From Physcia stellaris (Eukaryota > Ascomycota > Lecanoromycetes > Caliciales > Physciaceae), in assembly GCA_018902385.1 (NCBI GenBank), contig JABSSW010000008.1, positions 868,001 through 932,000 of the forward strand: a stretch of 64,000 nucleotides of DNA, given 5' to 3'. Positions 31,113 to 43,145 of the stretch are shown piece by piece (position 1 is the first letter of the stretch; each line of letters begins with the position of its first letter). A program made the translations under genes and the position numbers. Under the pieces are notes generated by a model. It was not told the DNA's origin. It did no database searches and saw nothing but the letters and a program-made list of their open reading frames with translations.

Positions 31113-34100
31113 GTTATGAGCTCGGATCACGCTTATTGCTGCATCCAATACGTGATCTAATTGACTATCAATATCTTCAGCATTCGATTGCTTCGGCAGG
31201 CTAACACGAGAGATCAGAACATCGCGAGAACACTTTTGTGTTTACACCCTTCTACAACCAACAACAATCAAGAACCTCTTTCTACTTATTCGCCCGTCCA
31301 GCACGATGACGGATACGAAGCGAAAGCTCAAGCTGAGCTTCTTCAAGAACTGGGACGCGTGGCTTTCAGTCGTACGAGCTAAGGTCATCGAATACTCGAT
31401 TTGGAATCTCATCGACTCATTCAAAGATACTAGGCCAACGGGCAAATTTGAGCCCGTAGAGTCCAATCTTGACGAACAACAGGGTGCGGATTTCAACGAA
31501 AAGCATGCCCGATACAAGATAGCGTCATCGAGATACAAGACGGAGCTTCAAGACTGGAAGGAGCAGAAGCAATCCATGGCGAAGATAATCGATCACATCT
31601 ATGATACAACAACGATTACAAATCTCAGCTTTATTCAGTTCGTTGAGATTCATCCATGGAACGTTCTACGCGCTCTAAAAGCACGTCTTGCACCCACCGA
31701 TTCAGCTAGGAGCTTGGAGTTGGAGCAACAGTACAACCGCATGGCCAAGGGCCCATCCAATCGTCAGAGCATCGATGCCTGGCTAGACGAATACCTGAAG
31801 ATGCTGGCTCTCGCTAAGCAGACGAAGATTGCTGAGGTCACCGATAGCAAACGAGCGTATCGTGACTTTCTACACGCAATCGACAAGATCGCACCTACCT
31901 TCGCTGAAGTACAACTACTCCAGCTAGACACCGTAACGGACCACGAAACCCAGCTTCTCACTCTCATCGAAACCTTCCGTCAACACATACGCATGAAGGA
32001 AGTTCGGAAAGGAAGGGAACGATATCCAACTCGGCATTCGCTACTGACGAGTGCAATCACACAAATCATCGAGACCATTCTGGCACCCCGTCATTTCGAG
32101 GTCAGAATCAGTCTCGAGATCCCTGCATTTGCGGAAAGAAGCATTTCTACGGCGATTGCTTCTACCTCAACGAGAAGATACGCCCAGATGATTTCAAACT
32201 GAAGCCAGAAATCGTGGCTAAGATAGACGAAGCGAAGAAGGATCCAAAGAAGAGGAGGCAAATAGAACAGAGCATCAAGCGGGCTGACGAAAAACGTCAG
32301 AAGAAGGACGATAATAACAAGAGCACAGAAGCCGAAGTAGGGTCCTTCGCCGCCATCCACGTCAATGCCATAGGGTCGTTTACAAGCGACTCGTCCTCGT
32401 CAAGTTACTCTCTTCGTTCGTCGTGGATTATGGATCACGGTTCCGGCATTCACGTGGCCAACAAGACGATGAAACAACGCTTCCAGAAGGAGCGAGATTG
32501 TACAGACGGATCGTCGGTGATGTCAGGCATGGGATCACTCCCTATTCTAGCATATGGCCGAATACGCCTCAACGTCAGCACTCCCACAGGAAAGAGCACG
32601 ATGGAACTACTGAACGTGTGTTACGTACCTGACTTCATGGTCAATATCGTCGCGGGAAGCATTCTCGCAGACAAAGGACTGCACTTTGATACAGCCCATG
32701 GGCATCTGCACAGAAACGGTGCACCGATCGTCCGCGTACCACGAGTAGGTGCACACTACGTTCTTGAAGATAATAGGTCTAGATCTGAAGGGGTGGGCAC
32801 CTTCGCAGTCATCGTGCGAAAAGGATCTACTCTAGAATGGCACCAGCTTCTCGCCCATGCGAATAATGACGCCATACAGCATTTACAAGAAGCCGCTGAA
32901 GGGGTGGAGCTTACTAACAAGGATAAGGTGCCCTTGACTAACAAATGCGAAAAATGTGCACTTTCCAAAGCACATAGAATCGTATCCAGATCCCCTGAAA
33001 AGTCAGAAACTTCAAACAAGCCGTTCTATCGAATTACCTACGATCTCATCGATATGACAACGGCATTGAACAAGCACCAGTGGATATCACACGTGGCATG
33101 CTCCGAAACAGGCTTCCACATGATATACACGCACGAGAGCAAAGGACAGGCCACGGAGGTGCTTATTCGGGCCATCCATACAATCGAAACCAGATACAAC
33201 GGCAAGGTGGTATTTGTACGTTCTGACGGCGAACGCGCGCTAGGCACTGCCTGGGGTGACTACTGTGCATCCAAAGGCATTACACATGAACCCTCGGCCG
33301 TTGATACTCCAGCACAGAACGGCCACAGCGAACGACTAGGTGGCATACTGTTGACCAAGTCACGAGCAATGAGACTCGAAGCAAATCTACCTGTTTACCT
33401 ATGGCCGTGGGTCAACGAGACGGCTGGTTACATAATGAACCGTACACCCTCCAAGAAGCATGGATGGAAGACACCGTTCGAAATGGTTACCGGCAAGAAG
33501 CCGAATCTTGCTCACATCGTTCAATATGGAGCAAAAGCATACCCCCTGGATAAGCATATTCCGAAGAAGGAAAAGATGAGGGCCAAAGCACACATCGGCT
33601 TCCTTGTAGGGTATGACAGCACCAACATCTTCCTAATTTGGATTCCTAGTCAACGAAAGGTTATACGCACACGTGATGTCACATTCAACGAAGACTTACG
33701 TTATCGTCTTAACGAAATAGACCTAGCCCAGCTCGTCAACGAGCCCTTTCTGACTAACGATACGCTTGACATACCGCAGAGCGATTTCACGAGAATAGTG
33801 GACATCGAATCAGACAGCGACGAAGATGTATGGGAGTTAGCATCTACAGGGTCCATTACCGATCGCGATGCAAAGAAATCTCACAAGCAAGTAACTGAGG
33901 ACGATTCTGGACCAGGATATTTACCCTCACCTGCTCCATCTTCGTCAAGGGGTGAGGACACGTCAAATACGCCTGATCCTTCGTATCCTTCGTCACCTGC
34001 CGCTACAGAAACCGCTACAGAAAATCCCTCGTCACCTGCCGTTGCAGAAACAGTGGAGGAACTACCCCCGCCTGCACCGCCGTTGAAAGAGAAGAAACCG

Positions 34101-35980
34101 AAGCATTGGGCGAAAACAACGATTGACGAGGTCAATATTCAGCCTGAAGGGTTCACTCGTATTCGCAAACCAAATCCGCTTCGAGGCTTCAACCATTACA
34201 CTGCCCTGGAGGACGCATCCGCAGGAGGAATGCGTTCATTCTACGGAGCATTCATGACCTCACTAACGAAAGAAAAGAGACCGCATCGTGACGATCTCCC
34301 CGCCGAACCACGTTTCTATCATCAGATGCTCAAGCATCCTGAGGCCGCCGGATTCCTACGGGCCATTGACGTGGAGATCAAGGCGTTACAGTCAAAGCAG
34401 ACCTGGAAGGAGGTTCCATGGCATCATGCCAAGAACGCAGGAAAGACTCCTATACCTACCACGTGGGTATTCAAATACAAATTCGACAATGAGGGATACT
34501 TGGTAAAGCATAAGGCTAGATTGTGTGCCCGAGGAGACCTCCAACAAACCGAGCAAGATGTCTATGCTGCTACACTAGCTATTAGAATCTTCCGAGCACT
34601 AATGGCCATAGTAACCGCCTTCGGTCTTAATACTCGTCAATATGACGCGGTCAATGCATTCGCTAACAGCGATATCGATGAACCAATCTATTGTAAGCCG
34701 CCTGACGGCTGGAAGGGGACAAGCAATGTGCTATTCCTTCTATCGAAAGCACTTTATGGCCTGAAACAGTCTCCAGCATTATGGTATCGACATCTGTCGA
34801 CTACTCTCAACAATCTAGGTCTGGAGCAGGTGCTCGGCATCGAGTGTCTATTCATCAATGACTACATGATTGTCTTCTTCTTCGTGGACGACATAGCGGT
34901 CATGTATTATCCACAGTACTCCAAGCAAGTTGACGCCTTCGAAAACAAGCTCTTCGAAGCATATGAGATGAGAAACATCGGCGAGATCGAATGGTTTCTC
35001 AATATTCGCATTACACGCGATAGGGAGCAACAAACAACGTCGTTTTGTCAGGACAGCTACATCGACAAGCTCATCAGCAAGTTCAACATTGACATGACTA
35101 AGAAAGGGCCAGGATCACCTATACTCACTCATATTCCGATGGTAAAGAATGAGGGTAATGCCACTTCACAGGAAACTCATATTTATCAGCAGAAGGTCGG
35201 CTCAGTCAACTTCGCTGCAACAACAACTCGACCAGATGTAGCCGCTGCAGCTTCGTTACTATCTGAATATCTTACGAATCCATCTAAACACCATGCGGAG
35301 CAAGCGACTCGAACGCTAGAATATCTAGCACACATCAAATACTACGTCATTGTCTACAAGGGTCAAGCAGGTTATACAACCACCATCTTTCTAGCCTCGT
35401 CAGATGCGTCATTCGCAAACGATCTAGACACCCGTCAGAGCTCAAATGGATACTGCTTCATGCTCTTCGACGGTCTCATTGATTGGAAGGCCACAAAGCA
35501 GAAGACAGTCACAACTAGTTCCACCGAGGCCGAGTTGTTGGCCATGTCAATGACGGCCAACACCAAGATGTGGTGGGACCGTTTCTTTGAATCAATACAA
35601 ATGAACATGGGGGACCCACTCACATCCAATGCGATAATCGCCAGACTATACGTGCGTTTACGATGCCAGCGGCCAAACTAACCACTAAGTTACGTCATGT
35701 CGATATACATCGTCACTGGTTACGTCAGGAGGTGCAGAAGGGCACGATCAACATCCAATGGACTCCTACAGCGAGTATTCTGGCCGACGGTTTCACCAAG
35801 GCCCTACCGCCTCAGAAGCAGAAGGCGTTCGTGAAGCTGATTGGTCTAGAGTCTATTTCGGTACCAGGTTCGAAGGAGGACGACGAATCCGGCCAATCAG
35901 AGGCCGAATAGGCCGCATCGAAAAATAGGTAAAACACCAAGGGTAGGATGAAATATCAGATATTTCCTCCTAAAGGGGTG

Positions 35981-36125
35981 TGTAGAACTAGGTGGCCAAT
36001 CAGGGGCCGCCAAGAGCTTAGTAACTAGTGCGCACTCCAATGACATTAGATGCTAGAAACCATGTAAATTAGCACTCCATAGAACAACATGCAATCAATG
36101 ATTTACGACTCCATGCAGTCTTACA
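35981..36125 (+). repeat. Copia 3' LTR
   Basis: 145 bp; preceded by a purine tract and followed directly by the GCTGT duplication and host coding sequence. Confidence 0.85.
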
Positions 36126-36130
36126 GCTGT
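36126..36130. repeat. Target site duplication (right), GCTGT
   Basis: GCTGT directly after the 3' LTR end (TTACA) at 36125. It matches the left copy, and the host reading frame runs on through it. Confidence 0.8.
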
Positions 36131-37213
36131 CGGATCCAAAGCGCTCCCCTAGCGTTGAGGAAGCTATTGCCTGGCTAACAGACGCCTATTTGGCCGTGGG
36201 AGCAATTGGATTTTCCACTGACTACATTGCGCCCGATGAGTATCTCAGAAACTGGAAGATCGTCGGTAGGCCTTATGATGATGGGCCACAAGAGGACTCC
36301 AGTAGTTCTATTGTACTGAAAAGATTCCTTGATGATGCCTACAATGGGGATACTTTGGCGTACAAGAGGGCGGCTCTCGTGAACGCAGACAAGGCGCTCA
36401 AAAAAGAAATGAAGCGTGAGATTCAACGCAGACTGATCGCTGCTGGCAAGTCGGAGGAAGACATCGAAGGGAAGATCGGCAAATCACCTACCTTGGTCTC
36501 AATGGTTGTATATCTTTACGAAGTGGAAAACCCCAAGCCTGAGGGCATTCAAAGCATTTGGTGTCGAGTCAATACTGGTCTTCCGGGCACTGATACATTA
36601 GTTCCTGTTCGGTTGCCAGTAAAAGCTTCAGTGAGTGATATTCACGATCTACTAAGACAATTCGTCTCCACGGAATTATTGTGTACATCTACAAAGGGTG
36701 TATCGGACCAGGAGCTTGACAACGTCCTCAGTGCGTGGAGATGCCAAATAGTGATCGAGAAAGGTAAAAGGAAATGCACATATAAGGACAGTGCTTCGGT
36801 ACTATTAAGGCATGACTCGGACTACAGCGACATGGTCAAGAAGGTGACAGCGTTGGATTCGAAGAACCTGACTCTTCTTCTCACACCAGTATGTTTCCAC
36901 TTCAATCGAAGAGGATTAGTAGTATCAGTCACTGATGTGTAGAAAGGTCACTCCACCGAGAAAGCCTAGCATCAATTTAAAGCCTCTATCCAAGATTAGT
37001 TTGGACGGAGTCGACACACCTAGTCAGGCATCAGAAACAGACAACTCCAGCCCAAAGACCCTGGGTAGTCCAGTCAGCGATACCGATCGAGCCTGGGAAG
37101 AATGGCTCGCAGCTGAGGGATTCAAGCCGGTAAATTGGTCAGAAGTTGCGAAGAGAATTGATGAAGGTGAAGATGTATCAAGGTCTACCTCTTTAGAAAA
37201 TTGGGAAACATAG

Positions 37214-37890
37214 GACGAATGAATGTAAGAGACTGATCAGAGCTCGATGACTGCAAAAAGCGAGGAGAAGTGCTCCGTACTGCTTCTATGCTGCACCAAT
37301 GTTGTCAGATTAGATCAAGTAATTTTGACCATCATCGACCGTAAACATAGAACCGGAGAGGTCCAGCCAAACAAACTCCAGATATGCGAAGAAACCATAG
37401 AGAAGCTCTAGGCTTCTGCCAACACCATCGTGGGTTGCTTGCTTTAACTGTCTCTCTCTGTTTCCAGGTAGGCTTGTGCCCTTCACGGTCATCAAGAGCT
37501 TTGTTATCATCATGCAACATGGTTTGTTGATGAAGAGGGAGTCGTGCTTGCTGAAGATCTCTAAATTATGCCGCTAGCGCCGCGCGAACCCCTGCCCGCC
37601 GCCAACACAATTACTTAAGTATGATTGATCTCCCCCGCCATTTTCCGACCGGAAAATCGATCAACACCACATGCTTAACCCTAAAACAACCCTGAGTATC
37701 AAAATCCAGAACGCTTCCGTGTATAATTGTATTGAAGTCGTACGAGGTTGGTGTCACAGGCACTGAAGTGCTTTGGATCTTGATCATCTTCGCTCACGAG
37801 TCGCAACACTATCACATGTCTTATTTACACTGCTGCTAAGCACGTACCCGATAATCTGGTTTATCACATTCCAGTGAATCGCATATCACT
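37214..37890. other. Intergenic, NC2-alpha promoter
   Basis: No gene recognised. Contains the 3' flank of the interrupted gene and the leader of NC2-alpha. Confidence 0.5.
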
Positions 37891-38684
37891 ATGGACGACC
37901 TTGATGGCACATACGCTCCACAGTCACCGGATCTATCAGCATACAATTCCGAGTATGCACCAGAGTATTCCCAAAACACCTACTACGGTCAGCAACAGCA
38001 AACTTACCAACAGCCGACTTCATATCAACATCCGTCTTCATACATACCCCCAAACAACTACGACCCAGACCCATACGGCGCTCTTCCTTCCCATCCAGCA
38101 GACCAGTATCAGCAGCCAATCATGCCGAAAGGTCGACAAGGAAAGGCACCAGTAGAGGATGCCAACTGGGCTCCAGACCCGATGGCTCGGGTATCGACAA
38201 AGACCGGAAAGCTGCCCAAAGTAGATCCCGAATGTGACAAGGCGGCTCCTGGTGTTGAGGAAGGCATTGAAGTGAAGACAAAGTTTCCAGTCGCGCGCAT
38301 TAAGCGAATAATGCAGGCAGACGAGGATGTTGGAAAGGTCGCACAAGTTACACCGACTGCGGTTTGTAAGTTTCGTCCCCGTCTACCTCTTTAGCAACAC
38401 GTGAATGCTGACTGTCGGGTTTAGCAAAAGCATTAGAACTATTTATGATCTCGGTGATCACCAAATCGGCCAACGAGGCGAAAGCGGTCTCTGCGAAGCG
38501 GGTGACTGCGGCTCATTTGAAGCAAGCTGTAGGGAAAGATGAGCAGTTCGACTTCTTGCAGGACATTATTCAGAAAGTTCCCGATGCACCACCACCGAAG
38601 AAAGATGAAGATAGTGAGGAAGCTGGAGAGGGGAAGAAGAGGAAAGGTGGAACAAGGAAGAGAAAGAAGGAGGCTGAGGCATAA
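37891..38684 (+). CDS. BUR6: NC2-alpha (DRAP1/Bur6), histone-fold transcription corepressor
   Basis: Alpha subunit of Negative Cofactor 2, which with NC2-beta clamps TBP on DNA and regulates RNA polymerase II promoters. Exons 37891-38365 and 38425-38684 (intron 38366-38424, GTAAGT) sum to 735 nt, 244 residues. Residues 1-90 are Gln/Tyr/Pro-rich and probably disordered ([20 protein letters not shown]). The histone fold spans about 128-220: [40 protein letters not shown], then [20 protein letters not shown] and [17 protein letters not shown]. The tail is Glu/Lys-rich ([16 protein letters not shown]), a likely nuclear signal. The histone fold is normal for the family; the Gln-rich N-terminus is long compared with animal DRAP1. 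Intact. Confidence 0.92.
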
Positions 38685-38969
38685 CCTTTGAAATCTCTTC
38701 TTACAGTCAAATCTCAATAGCATATGGGGCGTTAGGTGCTTTTGTAATAGTACGTTGCAAAAGGATGGAACGAATAACATCCGCTGCTACTTAGGTAGAG
38801 ATCCTGCTCGTGTTGACTGTGTGAATGTGAGGTGCTGTGGTTCGACATGTGAGCGAAGGGTCTGGCAGCTGAGAATGGGCTGATCCGGCTCAACGTTGTT
38901 CCGCATCCTTTCGGAAGGAAACGCGTGACGCGCTTGTAAATTGTTCGGATGCTGGCGACTTTGAGCGAC

Positions 38970-41892
38970 ATGGATTTTGTAGGCATGATCTCGTCCTTAA
39001 CAAGCTCATACTGATCCTCACCTTCGTAGTGGTCACGTTTGGTTAGTGGTGGAGGCCCATCTGCAAAGAAGCAAGTCAACGCCAATAGCCCTCAACAACG
39101 GCTTGTACGTTTCAGAAGGGCAACAGATCACCTTCAGGTTTGTGTCTCGTGGTATTGTCGAGTGGCAGCACCACTAATCGCTGCGATACACGCAGCAAGT
39201 ATGGCAAAAATCCAAGACCAGACCTATCGATCCCGCCACTACCGAAAATGTACGCCTAAGTCTCGCGAGCTTAACGAGGATACTCCAGGATGAAAGCCAT
39301 GCCAGCATTCCGCATCTATGCATTGAATACGCCGCGAGCGCTCAAGTCTACGTACCAGCAACAGAGATAGCTTTGTCGACCCTGGATGAGGGTATCACTC
39401 ATGCATTGCTAGCTCTCCTGAACAAGTTGGTCGACAGCGAGGGAGGCAATTTCTTGGATAATCGTGCCTTTGCAGGCTCTGTTACGACTTTTGCCAAAGA
39501 GATCATATCACACAGATTAATAGACTCGGATGTTGGAGCCTCGCTATTCGAAGTACTCTTCAGTATCGCAGCAAAATTGAGGCTCCAGCCAGAAGACATT
39601 CGCTTTTGGTTCAAGCGTGGTGCACAGGGTGCCGATGGGGCTTCAGAAAATCACGCAGCGCCACAATCAAAGATCAATGATGTTGCAGGAGACTTTCCAC
39701 TTTTCTACGTGCTCTTGGATCATGTACATTATGACGGGAAGGTGGGCGAGTTTGCCAGGACGGGCTTACTTTACATTATCGAATCGTCAGCACGCTCTGA
39801 GTGGCTTGAGAAATGGATTGTGGAGAGCGATCTCGCTACGCTGATGGCGAGTGGGCTCGGAGCACTATATAGCCAGCTCAGCAGGTAAGTTCTACTAGGG
39901 GTCTCATGCGGAGCCTCGATATTGACCTGTCTAGAAAGCTGGTCGCGTCCTATGCTGGAGATGCAGGTCCTCCAATTATTGCCTTCTCGGACGAGACCCG
40001 AAACCCTTCTGCATTTGATGCAGTAGAGACAAGCTCGCAAGAATTTAGAGAGGGTCTGGTTACGTTTCTCAAGTACCTGCAATTTTGCCAAGACATTCTT
40101 GAAAATTGTTCCTCAGATGACGTTAAACAAACTCTCCTTGAGCACTTCGAATTTCTTTTCTTAAGGCAGCTGCTGTAGGTAGTTCCTCGACTCCTCGGAT
40201 CTTATAAACAAGGCTTACGGCAGTAGTTACCCTTCCTTGCTGGAGTCATCTGACATAGATGGTGGCTTCGTGGCTGTTCTGACATATCTTCGATGTATCC
40301 TGCTGACGGTCGATCATCCAGAACTCACCCATCGTATTCTTCATTATCTACTTGCTATACCGAAAAAGCCCGCTGACGGCAGCTCTTCATCAAGGCCTGC
40401 AAGGCCTGCAACACTTGCTAGACGCCGCAAGTCTGAGACACTGGTTCGTAAGCATGCCGAAAACCCCGAAGACTTCTCTCCAGGCCTGTACACGCTTGTC
40501 GATATGATATTGGGTGGTCTAGAATCTCACAGCCAACAGACTGTAGCCGCAACACTTCGACTCCTTGATACACTACTCAGTAGACGACACCAGTATTGTG
40601 TTCCGGGGCTGATCAAAGCGAAGGTCCTGCAGCCCGAGGACATGAAACGCTCTATATCGGCACATGATAGGAATGTAGATACGTTGCTGAGTATGGCGGA
40701 AAACCTTATGGAAGAAGACACTGACTTATGCTATGATTCACACCTCCAGGACGCACGTGTTCTGCTAGAAGACCATGTATGCTCCACCGATTTGCTTTCA
40801 TTGCCTAGTTCGGGTGCGGTACTCGACCCCCAGAGCCTCCCTCAAAGACAGCTGGGCTGGCCAAACCCAATAGAGGGACATACAATCGACCCCGCCGACC
40901 CACTCTTGCGGTCAATGCTGCTTTTACTGAATAGCTTTTTCTCAAACAACATTGAGACAAATCTATCGTTGACTCAGACCCTCTCATCACTAGCTTCTTG
41001 TGGCCACCTTAACCTTGAGGGCTGGCTTCTGGACCGTTGTACGCGAACGGAAACCCCGATAGGAGAAAGCGCAGCTCCTCCAATCAACCCCGAATTCGCC
41101 CTCAAGTCGAGCGAGACTCAACCCGACAATAAAGTATTGTCTGATACTCCTCACACGGAAGACCGGGCCTTCACCCATAGAACAGTGTCTACGTCTCCTA
41201 TCCTACAATCATTAGACAGTCTCGTTGCTCAAGTCAACCATTTCAGGCAGGAAGTTGAAGATTTCGAGGTTTACCTTATGGAGCGGAAACATTTCTTCAA
41301 GGTAGGCGAGGAAATCGAAGGCGTCACAACAGATGCACCTACTTCATCAAGTCCAACCAGAGCCTCTGAAGCCATCCCGCTGAATAGAGCTCGAGCCTCG
41401 GGTCAGATGTTGTCTATATCGGAGCGCCTTTTATCCAATACCAATTCAGTAAGCGTCTCCCGGGCCAGTTCTCCACGAGGAAGACAGCATAATACGCCTT
41501 CCGCGCCTGCTCTTGTGGGCAGGTTAAGCCATCTACGGATCTCACCCTCGCCTAGTCCATCAAAGGATTCGACCGCTTCGCCGCTCCAGCAAGACTCCTT
41601 CTCCTCCACCCCTTCTAAGAACACAGGACATCCTACAGGTCCAGCAAACGCGATGCGCCAACAGATCAAGATCCCGCGGAGCATCTCACAAAGGAGGAAT
41701 CATTCTCTTGACATTGGAAGCAGTGAAGCTAGCAGTACTCGTAGCGAGCCTACCGAGCCTGGGTCTGATGTTGTCAAGGTGAGCCTCAGCAAGGTTTTGG
41801 CGAATGTCTTGATTCTTCACGAGTTTCTTCTCGAGTTGGCTGCTATAGTCGAGGTCAGGGCGAGCCTTTTCGGGGAGGTATCTTTTGATTGA
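38970..41892 (+). CDS. RAI16/FHIP family protein (FTS-Hook-FHIP complex)
   Basis: FHIP links the Hook dynein adaptor to early endosomes for microtubule transport in hyphae. Five exons: 38970-38978, 39030-39137, 39196-39884, 39935-40174 and 40227-41892; introns of 51, 58, 50 and 52 bp. The sum is 904 codons exactly (903 residues). Exon 1 encodes only MDF, joined to WSRLVSGGGPSAKKQVNANS. The RAI16-like region follows: RFRRATDHLQVWQKSKTRP, SIPHLCIEYAASAQVYVP, GGNFLDNRAFAGSVTTFAKE, LFSIAAKLRLQPEDIRFWF, GGFVAVLTYLRCILLTVDHP and ETLVRKHAENPEDFSPGLYT. Residues about 660-860 are Ser/Pro-rich and likely disordered; the end VRASLFGEVSFD is conserved in form. Downstream of NC2-alpha by 285 bp on the same strand. 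Intact. Confidence 0.88.
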
Positions 41893-42904
41893 GATTTGTT
41901 AGCATATACTGCAATATCTCTGTAGAGACACCGCTCATGAAATTTGATAAAAATTGGTTGACGCCTAAATCAGCATACCGCTACTAACGCCATCGAAAGT
42001 GCACCTCAGTCAACAGATATTGTCAACACCATTCATTCATGACAGCCCAAGTCCCAAGCTCTATCTATATTTCCAGTCCAAAAAATCCACCAAAACGTAG
42101 TCGAACTGAGGATCGAACTCAGAACCTTCTCGGAAGAGGCACACATGTCTGTGAACGAGAAATCATAACCATTAAACCATGCGACTGCAATGGTCTAATG
42201 GATAGAATTTCACTTCATAATAAGACAATCCAATGTCTCATTTCGTAGGTAATAAAACAATGCAATGCATTTCGATTAGCTTCGGGTAGATTCTTGGCAA
42301 GGTTTAGGCAGCTTTTGTTCAGCATTATTGTTTGAATGTTCTAAATACTCATTCAAAATTGCCGAAAGTTTGTAACAGACAGATCGCAATCAAATGATTT
42401 AACATCAAACAAATGACAGATTACAATAAAGAGTCAAGTCACTAACACAGACATTGCATTAAATAAGTTTCTATGATTCTGTTGTTCATTTTCAAGAACT
42501 ATTTTTTAAATCAAATGAAAAGTAAAACTGAACGCATCATGACTCAAAATCGTTCATCGTTTCATGAGATCGTTGAACAGTTTTGTTTCATTTTTTCAAT
42601 TTTTTTATTTTTTTTAGTTTATTTATCAATCGTCTTAGATTTCTCGACATCAATTTTTTTTTTCTCATATTTTTTTTAGATTTTTGCTGTTTTTTGAGTT
42701 TTGAATTCTTTTTGCTGATTTCAGATTTGTTCTTTTCGATATTAACACGAATCATGTCTATTAATAGTCGATTAATCAGTTCAAATGTGATTCATCAATG
42801 TAATATCAAAAATTCAAATTTATCAATTAAATGATTCAAAAATCATCGATTTCTTTTTTTTTCATCAAAATTCAAATTTATTTCGTCGATTTCTTCGCTC
42901 ATTA
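41893..42904. other. Transition from genic to AT-rich DNA
   Basis: 3' flank of FHIP, a tRNA gene (separate entry), then from about 42300 increasingly T-rich sequence with long T runs (42580-42720). No protein gene recognised. Confidence 0.55.
42098..42186 (-). tRNA. tRNA-Val (CAC) with a 16 nt intron
   Basis: Read on the minus strand the 89 nt fold as a tRNA: acceptor strands AGTCGCA and TTCGACT (six of seven pairs), D-arm TGGTTTAATGGTTATGA, anticodon stem TCTCG/CGAGA, loop TTCACA + intron + C giving anticodon CAC with U33 and A37, variable loop AGGTT, T-arm CTGAG-TTCGATC-CTCAG, discriminator A. The intron sits after position 37, as in all nuclear tRNA introns. One mismatch in the acceptor stem raises the chance that it is decaying, which would fit its place at the edge of the mutated block. 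Confidence 0.7.
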
Positions 42905-43145
42905 TGTAACGCACGTAGTTTTTATCATGAGTCGCGCTTGAATAAACGTATTATTGATTAGCTAGACGAAGACAATAAGTCTGCAGAAACAAGTAAATAC
43001 AAAATGTTGAAATTGCAAACAGTGTGCGACGTCAAGTTTCAAATCACGCTAGTCTCGACGTAAAATTAGAGATAATTCGCTGTTCGATCACATATTATAT
43101 CAACTATCTATCTGTCAAATTTATCTGTCAGGCATGCTCGTAACA
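42905..43145 (-). repeat. Gypsy copy 1, left LTR (3' LTR of the element)
   Basis: 241 bp; direct repeat of 49315-49543, longer by about 12 bp near its left end. Confidence 0.8.

Larger units (their letters stand above)
30458..36125 (+). mobile_element. Composite insertion: TRIM plus Ty1/copia element within one target duplication
   Basis: Fossil retroelement pair, 5.67 kb. It opens with the TG of an 86 bp TRIM LTR and closes with the CA of a 145 bp copia LTR, and only these outermost ends are flanked by the 5 bp duplication. No duplication or remnant of a TRIM LTR follows the copia part. Its base composition is ordinary, unlike the mutated gypsy copies further right. Parts are listed separately. 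Confidence 0.65.
30969..36125 (+). mobile_element. Ty1/copia retrotransposon (fossil), nearly whole
   Basis: A 5157 bp element with LTRs at 30969-31112 and 35981-36125 (TGTAGAACTAGG to GTCTTACA), about 93% alike by eye. The primer site GTTATGAGCTCGG at 31113 matches the half of initiator tRNA-Met used by copia relatives; a purine tract (CTAAAGGGGTG) precedes the 3' LTR. The gag region lies at about 31306-32215, with a short cysteine/histidine knuckle near its end. The pol region lies at about 32214-35911 in copia order: protease, integrase, reverse transcriptase (conserved KHKARLCARGD and ALYGLKQSPALWYRHL), RNase H (SSTEAEL). The coding body is mostly open and looks whole apart from about two breaks. 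It is not mutated in the manner of the gypsy copies. The LTR divergence suggests it is not brand new. Confidence 0.88.
30436..37213 (+). pseudogene. Host gene of unknown function split by a retroelement composite near its start
   Basis: The start codon and first five codons (MADLQE) lie at 30436-30457. The frame resumes after the 5 bp duplication at 36126-36130 as LSDPKRSPSVEEAIAWLTDA, followed by GFSTDYIAPDEYLRNWKIVG. Counting the duplication once, the two flanks read on in the same frame; with the intron at 36889-36946 and last exon 36947-37213 the uninterrupted gene would encode 348 residues. That it closes exactly shows the element entered a coding exon. I do not recognise the protein: it has a conserved-looking N-terminal 250 residues (helical, KKEMKREIQRRLIAAG) and a Ser/Pro-rich C-terminal tail ending in NWSEVAKRIDEGED. 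No ATG in a good context follows the insertion closely, so the allele is probably inactive unless transcription from the element yields a shortened product. Confidence 0.75.

Noticed and set aside
34022-36426. Short frames on the strand opposite the copia pol and the host exon
   Set aside because: Shadows of the coding strand without motifs.
41893-41965. Possible last intron of FHIP beginning GTATCT at 41878
   Set aside because: The unspliced end FGEVSFD matches the family and the codon sum is exact without it.
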